A stretch of DNA of 30,869 nt from Euryhalocaulis sp050486445. GTDB lineage: Bacteria; Pseudomonadota; Alphaproteobacteria; Caulobacterales; Maricaulaceae. The position numbers and the translations under genes were made by a program. Numbering within the stretch: the stretch's first letter is position 1; every line of letters starts with the position of its first letter. The DNA lies in contig JBJHDH010000034.1 of assembly GCA_050486445.1 (NCBI GenBank), positions 1 to 30,869 of the forward strand, read 5' to 3'. This document shows positions 8,129-16,355 of this stretch, piece by piece. Under the pieces are notes generated by a model, which had not been told where the DNA came from, made no database searches, and worked only from the letters and a program-made list of their open reading frames with translations.

Positions 8129-8850
8129 CAGGCCAGCTCCCGCGCCGGAACACGGTGCGTGTTGACCTTCTCTTCCCGGATCTGGCCGTCGGAAAAGCTG
8201 ATGACGCGATGCGCCATGCCGGCGACCACCTGATTATGGGTGATAAGCAGCGTGGTGGAGCCGAGGTCTTCATTCACGCGCTGCAACGCCTCCAGCACGC
8301 GGATGCCGGTCGCGCTGTCCAGCGCGCCGGTCGGCTCGTCGCACATCAGCACGGCGGGCTGCTTGGCCACCGCGCGGGCGATGGCGACGCGCTGCTGCTC
8401 GCCGCCCGAAAGCTGGGCCGGAAAATGGTTCAGCCGGTTTTCCAGCCCCACCAGCGCCAGCGCATCGCCGGGCGTCATGGGATTGTCTGCGATCTCGGTC
8501 ACCAGCGCGACATTCTCCTCCGCCGTCAGGCTGGGGATCAGATTGTAGAACTGGAAGACAAAGCCGACATGACGCCGCCGGTAGGCGGTAAGCGCCGCCG
8601 CCGACGCCTTGCTGATATTCTGATCCTTGAACAGCACCTCGCCAGAGGTGGGCAGGTCCAGCCCGCCGAGAATATTCAGCAGGGTGGATTTGCCGCTGCC
8701 CGACGGGCCAAGAATGACGACCAGCTCGCCGCGCGGCAGGTCCAGATCGACGCCGCGCAGCGCATGCACGGCGCCGTGCCCCGATCCGTAAACCTTGCTC
8801 AGTCCGCGAACGCGGAAACACAGATCGTCCGGATCGGTGATTTCAGCCAC
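8125..8850 (-). CDS. LolD/MacB-type ABC transporter ATPase
   Basis: The ATPase has 241 residues and is the first gene of the operon. The start is a GTG at 8850, with a modest AAAGGGC ribosome site. Walker A is GPSGSGKST (48-56), the Q-loop is FVFQFYNLIPSLTAEENV, the signature is LSGGE (147-151), Walker B is VLMCDEPTGALD (167-178), and the H-loop is LLITHN. The Q-loop and 'PTGALD' wording are characteristic of the LolD/MacB/FtsE branch that powers FtsX-type permeases, which matches the neighbour. Its stop overlaps the permease start by four bases. The upstream 229 bases are shared with the divergent DUF488 gene. Confidence 0.93.
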   Translation of the reverse strand: MAEITDPDDLCFRVRGLSKVYGSGHGAVHALRGVDLDLPRGELVVILGPSGSGKSTLLNILGGLDLPTSGEVLFKDQNISKASAAALTAYRRRHVGFVFQFYNLIPSLTAEENVALVTEIADNPMTPGDALALVGLENRLNHFPAQLSGGEQQRVAIARAVAKQPAVLMCDEPTGALDSATGIRVLEALQRVNEDLGSTTLLITHNQVVAGMAHRVISFSDGQIREEKVNTHRVPARELAW

Positions 8851-9028
8851 GCTCGCCCTTTGCGTTCGCCCGTTCAGAAAACAGCGTGCATTTTGGTCAT
8901 CGCGCGGGCGCGGCCTTTGACCTGCCGCAACCCGACCCCATCATCGCAGCGGCATGCGCTGAATCAAGGCGGCGACTTACCCTGGCCCCACCCCCGCCGA
9001 ACTTCAGCCAAGGGATCGCGTTAAAAGG

Positions 9029-9051
9029 CTGTGAATCTTTTATGCTCACAG
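9029..9051. promoter_or_regulatory. Inverted repeat upstream of DUF488 gene
   Basis: CTGTGA at 9029-9034 and TCACAG at 9046-9051 form perfect six-base arms separated by 11 bases. TATGCT at 9041-9046, which could serve as a -10 hexamer for the gene starting at 9080, lies between and into the arms. The spacing is too wide for a CRP-type site (which has six bases between TGTGA and TCACA). It may be an operator or a short hairpin. Confidence 0.3.
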
Positions 9052-9079
9052 TGATTCGAACGCGAACAGGAGCGAATCC

Positions 9080-9538
9080 GTGGCGCTGAGCACGATAGGA
9101 TACGAAAACGCCCGCCCGGAGGATTTCATACGAACTCTCCAGATGGCGCGCATCAAGACCGTGATCGACGTGCGTGACCGCGCTCAGTCACGCAGGCCGG
9201 GCTTTTCCAAGTCAGCATTAAGCCAATTGCTCGAAGAAGCTGGCATTTCATATGTGCATCTCCGGGAATTAGGCGACCCAAGAGAAGGGCGCGAAGCGGC
9301 GCGCGCAGGCGATTTCGGAAAATTCCGGAAAATATATGCGAACGTCCTTCGAACCTCTTCAGCGAGGATGGCTTTGCGCAAGGTGAAGGATGAGGCGTCC
9401 AAGACCAGCGCCTGCTTGCTTTGCTATGAACGAGACCCGGACACTTGCCATCGGAAAATTGTGGCGGACAAAATAGCTGGTGAATTGGGTATTGCGATTC
9501 GTCATTTAGGGGTCCGCCGCTTTGAGCAGGCTGCATAG
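9080..9538 (+). CDS. DUF488 family protein
   Basis: The product has 152 residues. The start is the GTG at 9080 with AGGAG seven bases upstream. It shows the DUF488 pattern: STIGYENARPEDFIRTLQMARIKTVIDVRDRAQSRRPGFSK near the start, an LGDPREGREAARAGDF segment, and the C-terminal cysteine motif LLCYERDPDTCHRKIVADKI. The biochemical role of DUF488 is not established to my knowledge; the Cys/His-containing C-terminal motif looks like an active or metal-binding site. The gene overlaps the next by 17 bases. Base composition is markedly lower in GC than the neighbours (single lines counted by hand: 30/60 at 9421-9480, against 40/60 at 8401-8460), so the pair looks acquired. Confidence 0.88.
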   Translation: MALSTIGYENARPEDFIRTLQMARIKTVIDVRDRAQSRRPGFSKSALSQLLEEAGISYVHLRELGDPREGREAARAGDFGKFRKIYANVLRTSSARMALRKVKDEASKTSACLLCYERDPDTCHRKIVADKIAGELGIAIRHLGVRRFEQAA

Positions 9539-10289
9539 CACCGAGGATGAATGCGCCATCCTTGTGAAGGCGATCCCTCACAGAAGCACAAAATATTTCG
9601 AGACTGTGTGTTGTGCGGGCATTGGCCGCGACATCAAGTGGCGGCGCCTCTATCCAGTTCCATTCCGATTCCTGACGAGTGAAAAGAAGTTTGGGAGATG
9701 GGATTGGATCAAATATCGCTTCACTACCTCTCAAATCGATATCAGGGAAGAAACTCAGCGGGTAGATGACCGTACGATTGAGGTGGTGGGTAAAATGCGC
9801 ATGGGCGAGCGATCCCGCGTATTGGGCCCTGTAATTCGACGCTCAACGCATGAAGCTGAAAGGCGAGGAGAATCGCTCGCGCTCGTTCGACCCGAACGCT
9901 TGGAGTTCGTGTGGAAAAAGAAGCCATCGGGTGAATACCAGAGTGAGCGCGCAAAGCATCGCGATGCGGCCAGTCAGACCTCACTCCTGGAGGCCCATAC
10001 CAAACCGTTTGAGCCTTGCCCTTACGCCTTCAGGTTTCGCTGGCGGGACAGCGACGGCCAAGAGCATGAACACGCGTGTGACGATTGGGAGACAGTGGCT
10101 GCCTTTTCCCGCCGCAGAGAGATTCATGGAGAAAACGCCGGGCTCCTATCTCTCAAGAAGACTTATGAGGATGATTATTTCCGTCGCGGACTAGCGTTTG
10201 CACTGGGAACTCACAGCAGGCGGCAGCAATGGCTCCTTGTGGGCTTGATACGACTCGATGACGACAAACAAGGGCAACTTTTCATTTAA
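9522..10289 (+). CDS. Conserved hypothetical partner of DUF488 gene
   Basis: The product has 255 residues. The best start is a TTG at 9522, inside the DUF488 gene, with TAGGGGT about nine bases upstream; a GTG further in (VKAIPHRS) is an alternative. The sequence is soluble, rich in Arg/Trp/Cys, with no signal or membrane helix. Distinctive segments are KAIPHRSTKYFETVCCAG, RLYPVPFRFL, RFGRWDWIKYR-like sequence (here KFGRWDWIKYR), PFEPCPYAFRFRWRD and a C-terminal FALGTHSRRQQWLLVGLIRLDD. From memory, proteins with these segments occur next to DUF488 genes in other genomes, so the two probably act together. Cys pairs (CCAG, CPY, CDDW) could bind metal. GC is low (26/60 at 9661-9720). No function can be assigned. 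Confidence 0.85.
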   Translation: MSRLHSTEDECAILVKAIPHRSTKYFETVCCAGIGRDIKWRRLYPVPFRFLTSEKKFGRWDWIKYRFTTSQIDIREETQRVDDRTIEVVGKMRMGERSRVLGPVIRRSTHEAERRGESLALVRPERLEFVWKKKPSGEYQSERAKHRDAASQTSLLEAHTKPFEPCPYAFRFRWRDSDGQEHEHACDDWETVAAFSRRREIHGENAGLLSLKKTYEDDYFRRGLAFALGTHSRRQQWLLVGLIRLDDDKQGQLFI

Positions 10290-10304
10290 CCCCGTCTACG
10301 CAGG

Positions 10305-11480
10305 TTAAATGGCGACAGCGCGCGCCGCACCCTTTCGCGCCGCCGCGGCGATGATGCGCTCTTCGTCGGTCGGAATCACCCAGATGCTGGCGGCCGTGTC
10401 CGGCGCGCCGATTTCCGGGCCGCCCGCCGCGTTCGCCGCCGGATCGAGGCGCAGGCCGAGAAACTCCAGTCCCTGACAGATGCGCGCGCGCACCGGCGCC
10501 GCGTTTTCTCCCACCCCGCCGGTGAAGATCAGCGCATCCAGCCCGCCAAGCGCGGCGGCGAGCGAGCCGATCTCGCGCCGCGCGCGGTAGCAATAGACAT
10601 CCAGCGCCAGACCGGCGGCGGGGTCTTCGCTTTGCAACAGCGTCTGCATGTCGCCGCTGATCCCCGACAGGCCGAGCAGGCCGGAGCGCTCATAGAGCAG
10701 CTCGCGCAATTCCGCCGGCGTCATGCCGCGCTGTTCCAGCAGATAGAGCAGCAATCCGGGATCGACCGCGCCGCTGCGCGTGGCCATCGGCAATCCGTCC
10801 AGCGCCGTGAAGCCCATCGTGGTGGCGACGCTACGCCCGTTCAGCATCGCGCACATGCTGGCGCCCGCGCCCAGATGCGCGGCGGCAATGCGCCGGCCCG
10901 CCCGGCCGGCCAGCACGCGCGGCGCGGCGGCGGCGAGATGCTCATAGGAAAGTCCGTGAAAGCCGTAGCGCACCACGCCCTCGTCGGCGAAGGCGCGCGG
11001 CAGAGCGAACAATTCCGCCTCGCGCGGCTGGGTGCGATGGAACGCCGTGTCGAAACAGCCGACCTGCTCGGCGTCCGGCCAGGCGCGCGCGGCGGCGCGT
11101 ACGCCCGCCAGATTGGCGCCCTGATGCTGAGGCGCGAGCGGGACCAGCGCCTCCAGCCGCGCCAGCGCCGCCGCGTCCAGCACGGCGGGCGCGGCGAAAT
11201 CCGCGCCGCCATGTACGATGCGATGACCGGCCGCGCGCACACTTGCGCCGCCAAGGCGCCGCCCCGCCTCCGCCAGCAGCGAATCCAGCGCGCCGTCGAG
11301 CGAGTCCGGCGCCGCGCCGGCCGGCGCCTCACCGTTCCACCGCAGGGCCGGGCGCGGCCCGTCCAGCCCGCTCAGCCGCGCCGTCATCGCGGGCGGGGCG
11401 TTATCAACCGCCTCAGCGTCATAAAAGGCCAGCTTGATGCTGGACGATCCGATGTTCAGCGCGGCGATGCAGGCGTTCAT
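10305..11480 (-). CDS. ackA: Acetate kinase
   Basis: Acetate kinase interconverts acetyl phosphate plus ADP with acetate plus ATP in the cytoplasm. The 391 residues match the family length. Visible signatures are the N-terminal phosphate-binding NIGSSSIK (residues 9-16), HRIVHGG, CFDTAFH, RYGFHGLSYEH, a hinge/active-site AAHLGAGASM, TMGFTALDGLPMATRSGAVDPG and the C-terminal IFTGGVGENAAPVRARIC. The usual HLGNGAS reads HLGAGAS here, a small deviation. The gene starts 7 bases after the stop of the phosphotransacetylase gene, so pta and ackA form one unit. It converges with the DUF488 partner gene (15-base gap). Confidence 0.95.
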   Translation of the reverse strand: MNACIAALNIGSSSIKLAFYDAEAVDNAPPAMTARLSGLDGPRPALRWNGEAPAGAAPDSLDGALDSLLAEAGRRLGGASVRAAGHRIVHGGADFAAPAVLDAAALARLEALVPLAPQHQGANLAGVRAAARAWPDAEQVGCFDTAFHRTQPREAELFALPRAFADEGVVRYGFHGLSYEHLAAAAPRVLAGRAGRRIAAAHLGAGASMCAMLNGRSVATTMGFTALDGLPMATRSGAVDPGLLLYLLEQRGMTPAELRELLYERSGLLGLSGISGDMQTLLQSEDPAAGLALDVYCYRARREIGSLAAALGGLDALIFTGGVGENAAPVRARICQGLEFLGLRLDPAANAAGGPEIGAPDTAASIWVIPTDEERIIAAAARKGAARAVAI

Positions 11481-11487
11481 GCGGCTC

Positions 11488-12459
11488 TCACTGCGCGGTC
11501 GGGCCCGGCGGCGGAATATAGAAATGCGCCAGCGCGCAGGCGGCCAGCCGCGCCTGCTCGCCTTCGGAACGGCTGGTGAGGATCACCGGAACCTTCGCCC
11601 CGGTCAGCAGGCCGGCGGTGACGGCGCCGCCCAGATAGTCGAGCTGCTTGGCCAGCACATTGCCGGTGACAAGATCCGGCGTGACCAGAATGTCGGCGTC
11701 GCCGGCGACCTGCGAAACCAGCCCCTTGGACGCGGCCGCCTCGGCCGAGATGGCGTTGTCGAAAGCCAGCGGCCCGTCCAGAAGCGCGCCCTTGATCTGG
11801 CCGCGCTCGGCCATCTTGCACAGCGCGGCGGCATGAACCGTGGCCTCCATGCGCGCATGGATCGTCTCCACCGCCGCGAGGATGGCGACTTTCGGCCGCG
11901 CGATTCCGATATCAATGGCCAGATCGACCGCGTTGCGCACGATGTCGCGCTTCTGCTCCAGATCCGGCTGGATGTTCACCGCCGCGTCTGTGACCAGAAG
12001 CAGCTTTGGATAGGCGGGCGCGTCGATCACAAACACATGACTCATGCGCCGGTCCGTGCGCAGCCCGCCATCGGCGCAAATCATCGCCTGCAACAGCTCG
12101 TCGGTGTGCAGCGACCCTTTCATGATGCACGCGGCCTTGCCGTCACGCGCCATCGCCACGGCGGCGGCGGCGGCCGAATGCGAATGCGCCGTCTCGACGA
12201 TTTCGCAGGCGGAAATGTCCAGCTTCGCCTCGGCGGCGGCGGCTTCAATCTTGCGCCGCGGTCCGACCAGAACCGGCTCGATCAGGCCGCGCCGCCCGGC
12301 CGCCAGCACGCCCTGAAGCGACAGCGCATCGGCCGGATGCACCACCGCGGTGCGCAGTGGTCCGCGGCCGGATGCGCGCTCGATCAGCGCGCCCAGCCGC
12401 CGCCCGCGCTCCCATTCATCGCCGGGCGCGCCCGGCTGCGCCGCCTGTGTGTCCGTCAT
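11488..12459 (-). CDS. pta: Phosphate acetyl/butyryltransferase
   Basis: The 323-residue enzyme belongs to the PTA/PTB family and transfers acyl groups between CoA and phosphate, feeding acyl phosphate to the kinase encoded next. Visible family features are MKGSLHTDELLQAMI, RTDRRMSHVFVIDAPAYPKLLLVTDAAVNIQPDLEQKRDIV, ALLDGPLAFDNAISAEAA and PDLVTGNVLAKQLDYLGGA. It lacks the N-terminal MaoC domain of the common alphaproteobacterial fused version and the DRTGG/CobB-like extension of long Pta. A butyryl or other acyl preference is possible, but pairing with AckA favours acetyl. The ATG at 12459 is preceded by AGAGG. A FNR-like box lies about 52 bases upstream. Confidence 0.93.
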   Translation of the reverse strand: MTDTQAAQPGAPGDEWERGRRLGALIERASGRGPLRTAVVHPADALSLQGVLAAGRRGLIEPVLVGPRRKIEAAAAEAKLDISACEIVETAHSHSAAAAAVAMARDGKAACIMKGSLHTDELLQAMICADGGLRTDRRMSHVFVIDAPAYPKLLLVTDAAVNIQPDLEQKRDIVRNAVDLAIDIGIARPKVAILAAVETIHARMEATVHAAALCKMAERGQIKGALLDGPLAFDNAISAEAAASKGLVSQVAGDADILVTPDLVTGNVLAKQLDYLGGAVTAGLLTGAKVPVILTSRSEGEQARLAACALAHFYIPPPGPTAQ

Positions 12460-12476
12460 GATTCAGCCTCTGCCCC

Positions 12477-12482
12477 TGTATG
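12477..12482 (-). promoter_or_regulatory. Possible -10 hexamer of pta-ackA
   Basis: On the minus strand the hexamer reads CATACA. It lies exactly 22 bases downstream of the FNR-like box at 12505-12518, which is the spacing expected for a class II FNR-activated promoter (box centred at -41.5). Match to TATAAT is only three of six, so this call rests on geometry. Confidence 0.4.
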
Positions 12483-12504
12483 ACGGCGGGCGGCGCCGTT
12501 CCCC

Positions 12505-12518
12505 TTGAACTGGATCAA
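12505..12518. promoter_or_regulatory. FNR/FixK-type box upstream of pta-ackA
   Basis: The plus strand reads TTGAACTGGATCAA, which differs from the FNR/FixK consensus TTGAT-N4-ATCAA at a single position. Its centre is about 52 bases from the pta start codon. It is placed as a class II activator site would be relative to the hexamer at 12477-12482. This predicts low-oxygen induction of acetate fermentation. Confidence 0.65.
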
Positions 12519-12622
12519 GCCGCGTCCGCACCAGCGCGCCAGACAGGAATGTGCGTCTCCACGCCCGGTTCCTCCTCCTGGCGCGCAAAGACGGGTCGCG
12601 CGAAGCGGCGGCATTTGCAACA

Positions 12623-12636
12623 TTGCCGTAGATCAA
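12623..12636. promoter_or_regulatory. Second, weaker FNR/FixK-like box upstream of usp
   Basis: The sequence TTGCCGTAGATCAA has one perfect ATCAA half and a degenerate TTG half. It is centred about 62 bases before the universal stress gene start at 12692. I see no good -10 at class II distance, so this box is less certain than the one at 12505. Confidence 0.4.
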
Positions 12637-12691
12637 GGCCGCCGTCCCGCGCGTTTTGAAGAAGACCGAGAGTCATGCAGGAGACGCAAAG

Positions 12692-13594
12692 ATGACCGAC
12701 CCGGTCTGGAGCAAGGGTCCGCCCGCGACGATTCTGCTGGCGACCGATCTCAGCTGCCGCTGCGACCGCGCGCTGGACCGCGCCGCCCTGCTGGCGCGGG
12801 AATGGGGCGCAAAGCTGCTGGTCCTGCATGTGCTGAATCCGGCGGAGAGCTTCCTGGAGAGCATTGCCGACCGGCCGGCGCAGAGCGGCCCGCCCGCGCG
12901 CCTGGCGGAGGCGCGGATCCGGCGCGACCTGCCCGGCGATCTGCCGGATCTGGAGGTGCGGGTGGAGGAAGGCGACCCCGCCACATTGATCCTGGATGTG
13001 GCCCGCCAGACCGGCGCCGGCCTGATTGTCACCGGCGTGGCGCGGGACGAGACGCTGGGCCGCTGGCTGCTGGGGGCCACGGTTGACCGCCTGGTCCGCC
13101 GCGCGCCGGTTCCGGTGCTGATCGTGAAAACCCGCCCCCGCCCTTATAAAGATGTGCTGGTGGCCACGGATTTCTCGGAATCTTCCGTGCATGCGCTGAA
13201 CGCCGCAGGCGCCCTGTTTCCAGAGGCGGGCCTGACCCTGCTGCATGCTTTCGAGACGCCGTTCGGCGATGTTTTCGGCTCTGACAGTTACCGCGAACGA
13301 TTCGGGGATCTGGAGGAAAAGGCGGTCGCCGCCTTTATCGGGGAATCGGCCCTGCCGGAGGGGCAAAAACAGCGCATTCAGGTGCGAATCGAGCATGGCG
13401 CGCCGGAAACGGCGATTCGCGACCATATGAACACCCGCGAGACGCCTCTGCTGGTGCTGGCCAGCCATGGGCGCAGCGCCGTTTTCGACGTGCTGATCGG
13501 CAGCGTGGCGCGGCGGATTCTGGCCAGCGCGCCGGGCGATGTGCTGCTGGTTCGCGAGCCGCGAGCCGCCGGAGCCGCCCCGGGAGCCTCATAA
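12692..13594 (+). CDS. Tandem-domain universal stress protein
   Basis: The product has 300 residues. The start is the ATG at 12692, with AGGAG eight bases upstream; the same frame is open further upstream from a TTG at 12656 without a ribosome site. Two UspA domains are fused. The first (about 1-145) begins ATILLATDLS and has GLIVTGVARDETLGRWLLGATVDRLVRRAPVPVLIVK. The second begins KDVLVATDFSESSVHAL and ends LVLASHGRSAVFDVLIGSVARRILASAPGDVLLVRE. In domain 2 the nucleotide-binding motif G-2x-G-9x-G(S/T) is approximately present as GRSAVFDVLIGSVARRIL. Tandem Usp proteins are often under oxygen or redox control in proteobacteria, consistent with the FNR-like boxes and with divergence from pta-ackA. 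Confidence 0.92.
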   Translation: MTDPVWSKGPPATILLATDLSCRCDRALDRAALLAREWGAKLLVLHVLNPAESFLESIADRPAQSGPPARLAEARIRRDLPGDLPDLEVRVEEGDPATLILDVARQTGAGLIVTGVARDETLGRWLLGATVDRLVRRAPVPVLIVKTRPRPYKDVLVATDFSESSVHALNAAGALFPEAGLTLLHAFETPFGDVFGSDSYRERFGDLEEKAVAAFIGESALPEGQKQRIQVRIEHGAPETAIRDHMNTRETPLLVLASHGRSAVFDVLIGSVARRILASAPGDVLLVREPRAAGAAPGAS

Positions 13595-13855
13595 CATTGG
13601 CGTGACCGGCTTTCCGGCTAAACGGCCCTCTGGCGCGCCGTGCGGACAGTATTACTCAAGTTTCATGCATTCCAGCCCGCAAGATACTCCGGATTCCCTT
13701 ACCACTACTACGATTCCGGGGATTGAGACAGGACGCCGCGCACGGTGCGGACGTCTTTCGCCAGCGTCCGCCAGACATTACAGTATTAGGTGAGACTTAT
13801 GACCGTGGCAGGACGTTAAACTGCCGCGAAGAATATAACGGGAGGCTCAGCCAGT

Positions 13856-16333
13856 ATGACGCGCGCAACCGCACTCTGCACGACGGTCGCCCTGCTTGCC
13901 GCGGGGACGGTTTCCGCGCAAGCACAGGGCCTTTCCGACCGTGCGGAACGGAACTGGCAGGCCATCGAAAACTTCTGCATGGACTGCCACAATTTCGAGG
14001 AATGGGCCGGCGGTGTCGCGTTCGACACGATGGACCCTGCCGAGATCCCCCACGACGCCGAAATCTGGGAAGAAACCATCCGGAAGTTGCGCGGCGGCCT
14101 GATGCCCCCTGCGGGCGAGCCGCGGCCCGAAAACGCCCATGCGCTGGAGATCGCCGCATGGCTGGAAGAAACGATCGACCAGGCTGCGTCGGAGGGCGTG
14201 ACCATCGCCCATGTCGGCCATGTTCCGATGCGCCGGCTCAACCGCCGCGAGTATGAATACGCCATTCGCGACCTGCTGGACCTGGAAGTCGACGCCACGG
14301 CCCTGCTGCCGGCCGACGACATCCGGGGCGGCTATGACAATATCGCCGCGGCCTTGCAGGTCTCCCCGACCTTTATCGACCAGTATCTGAACGCCGCGCG
14401 CACCGTCGCACACAACGCCATTGGCGACCGGCGCCCGATTCCGATCATGGAAACCTATGGCAACGTGGCGGACATGATTATCTCGCTGCCTCCGCGCGGC
14501 ACCGACGGCACCGGCACGCAGCAGCGCCACAACCCGGCCATGCCCTTTGGCACGCGGGGCGGCGTGAGCGTGCTGCATACATTCATGGCCGATGGCGAAT
14601 ACGAGCTGACCATCGGCGATCTGGCGCTGGCCCGCGAAGTGCCGAACATGGAGTTCGAGCATACGCTGATCGCCCTGCTGAACGGTGAGGAATTCTACCG
14701 CACTACCATCGGCGGCGAGGCCGACCATAAATGGATCGACCAGATTCTCGACGACGCCGTGGCCAGCGTGAACGAACGTCTGCGCGGCATCCGTTTCCAC
14801 GCCCCGGCCGGCCAGCATACGGTCAGCGTCACCTTCCAGAAGCGCAGCTTCGCCGAAAGCGACGAGCGCTCGCGCACCCTGGCGCTTGAGGGCGGCCAGT
14901 CCCGCGTACCCGCGATCCACGCGATGCAGATTCGCGGGCCGCTGGAAGTGACCGGCATGAGCAGCACGCCCAGCCGGGAAAAGATTTTCATCTGCTACCC
15001 GGAGACTGTCTCCGAAGAGGCCGCCTGCGCCGAACGTATCCTGGCCAATCTGGCCGAGCGCGCCTTCCGCCGCCCGGTGAACGACGCCGATGTGCGCGAG
15101 CTGATGGGCTTCTATGAATCCAGCCGCGAGAACAGCGACTTCGAGGCCGGCGTCCGGGACGCGCTGAGCGCCATCCTTGTCAGCCCGCATTTCATCTATC
15201 GCGCCGAGGAAGGCCTGGTGGATGACGATGTGCGGCGGGTAAACGATTTCGAGCTGGCCTCGCGCCTCTCCTTCTTCATATGGAGCAGCCTGCCCGATCA
15301 GGAACTGCTCGATCTTGCTGCTGAAAACCGGCTGTCCGAGCCCGAGATTCTGGCGGCGCAGATCGGCCGCATGCTGGCTGACGAACGCGCCAAGGCGCTG
15401 GTCGCCGACTTCGCCGGCCAGTGGCTGCATCTGGACCGTCTGGACGAGATCAATCCGAATTTCGGCCTGTTCCGTTACGCCAGCGGCAGGCTGGACCCGC
15501 GCCCGCTATACCGCGAGGAACTGAATCTGTTCATCGACAGCGTTCTGCGCAGCGACCAGTCGGTGGTGCGCCTGCTGGACGCCGACTACACCTTCGTCAA
15601 TGAGCGCCTGGCCATGCTTTACGGGCTGGAAGGGGTAAAGGGCAGCCGCTTCCGCAAGGTGCAGCTTGACGAGAGCTCTGGCCGTTTCGGCCTGCTGGGC
15701 AAGGGCGCGATCCTGACGCTGACCGCCAACCCGAACCGCACCTCGCCGGTGCTGCGCGGGGCGTGGATTCTGGAGCGCGTTCTGGGCACCCCGCCCTCGG
15801 AACCGCCTCCGGGCGTGGAAACCTTCCCTGAAAACCGGCCTGGCCAGCAGGCCCTGACGGTGCGCGAGCGGCTGGAAATGCACGCCAATAATCCGGGCTG
15901 CTATGGCTGTCACGGGATGATGGACCCGCTGGGTCTGGCGCTGGAGAATTTCAACGCCATCGGCCAGTTCCGCACCTTTGAGGCCGACACGCAGGAAGCC
16001 ATCGACACGATGGGCGTGCTGCCCACCGGCGAAGCCATCACCGGGCCGAAAGATCTGGTCGACGCTCTGGTGGAACGCACTGACATGTTCGTCCAGACGA
16101 TGACCGAAAATCTCATGACGTATGCGCTCGGCCGCATCATCGACTATCGCGACATGCCGGCCGTGCGTCAGGTCGTCCGCCGCGCAGCCGAAGAGGATTA
16201 CCGTTTCGAAGCAATTGTCCGCGAAGTTGTCTTCAGCGACGCGTTCATGAAACGGGAAGCTTACCGCCCCTCCGCCGATGCTGCTGAAAGGCAGCACGCG
16301 GCGCAGGAAACCGCCGTTCAAACGTCGAACTGA
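13856..16333 (+). CDS. Exported PSD1-type DUF1587/1595/1592/1588/1585 protein with two CxxCH motifs
   Basis: This is the first gene of a four-gene rightward operon. The 825-residue product starts at the ATG at 13856 (GGGAGG upstream) with a Sec signal (about 1-24). A heme-binding-type CMDCH (residues 41-45) with GGLMPPAGEPRP follows, as in PSCyt domains. DUF1587 (RRLNRREYEYAIRDLL) comes next, then DUF1595 (LAERAFRRPVNDADVRELM), DUF1592 (NDFELASRLSFFIWSSLPDQELL), DUF1588 (GRFGLLGKGAILTLTANPNRTSPVLRG with CYGCH at 682-686 and HGMMDPLG) and DUF1585 (LMTYALGRIIDYRD). These families are abundant in planctomycetes and some marine bacteria; their function is not established. Two CxxCH motifs suggest a periplasmic c-type heme protein. 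The 261 bases upstream hold no other gene that I can support. Confidence 0.92.
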   Translation: MTRATALCTTVALLAAGTVSAQAQGLSDRAERNWQAIENFCMDCHNFEEWAGGVAFDTMDPAEIPHDAEIWEETIRKLRGGLMPPAGEPRPENAHALEIAAWLEETIDQAASEGVTIAHVGHVPMRRLNRREYEYAIRDLLDLEVDATALLPADDIRGGYDNIAAALQVSPTFIDQYLNAARTVAHNAIGDRRPIPIMETYGNVADMIISLPPRGTDGTGTQQRHNPAMPFGTRGGVSVLHTFMADGEYELTIGDLALAREVPNMEFEHTLIALLNGEEFYRTTIGGEADHKWIDQILDDAVASVNERLRGIRFHAPAGQHTVSVTFQKRSFAESDERSRTLALEGGQSRVPAIHAMQIRGPLEVTGMSSTPSREKIFICYPETVSEEAACAERILANLAERAFRRPVNDADVRELMGFYESSRENSDFEAGVRDALSAILVSPHFIYRAEEGLVDDDVRRVNDFELASRLSFFIWSSLPDQELLDLAAENRLSEPEILAAQIGRMLADERAKALVADFAGQWLHLDRLDEINPNFGLFRYASGRLDPRPLYREELNLFIDSVLRSDQSVVRLLDADYTFVNERLAMLYGLEGVKGSRFRKVQLDESSGRFGLLGKGAILTLTANPNRTSPVLRGAWILERVLGTPPSEPPPGVETFPENRPGQQALTVRERLEMHANNPGCYGCHGMMDPLGLALENFNAIGQFRTFEADTQEAIDTMGVLPTGEAITGPKDLVDALVERTDMFVQTMTENLMTYALGRIIDYRDMPAVRQVVRRAAEEDYRFEAIVREVVFSDAFMKREAYRPSADAAERQHAAQETAVQTSN

Positions 16334-16355
16334 CCCCAGGAAAGGAGTCGGGACC

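Noticed and set aside
6188..8233. Long open frame opposite the permease gene (also 13847-15430, 17519-19627, 21830-23452 and 24554-26527 opposite other genes)
   Set aside because: These are antisense frames kept open by high GC at third positions of real genes. Their translations are Arg/His/Ala-rich with no domain, and the sense genes have clear families.
9029..9051. CRP-type site before the DUF488 gene
   Set aside because: The arms TGTGA and TCACA are there, but the spacing is far larger than the six bases CRP needs. Kept only as an unspecified inverted repeat.
13595..13855. Small gene in the gap before the DUF1592 gene
   Set aside because: Short frames here overlap the usp gene end or lack ribosome sites and recognisable features; the gap more likely holds the operon promoter, which I could not locate.
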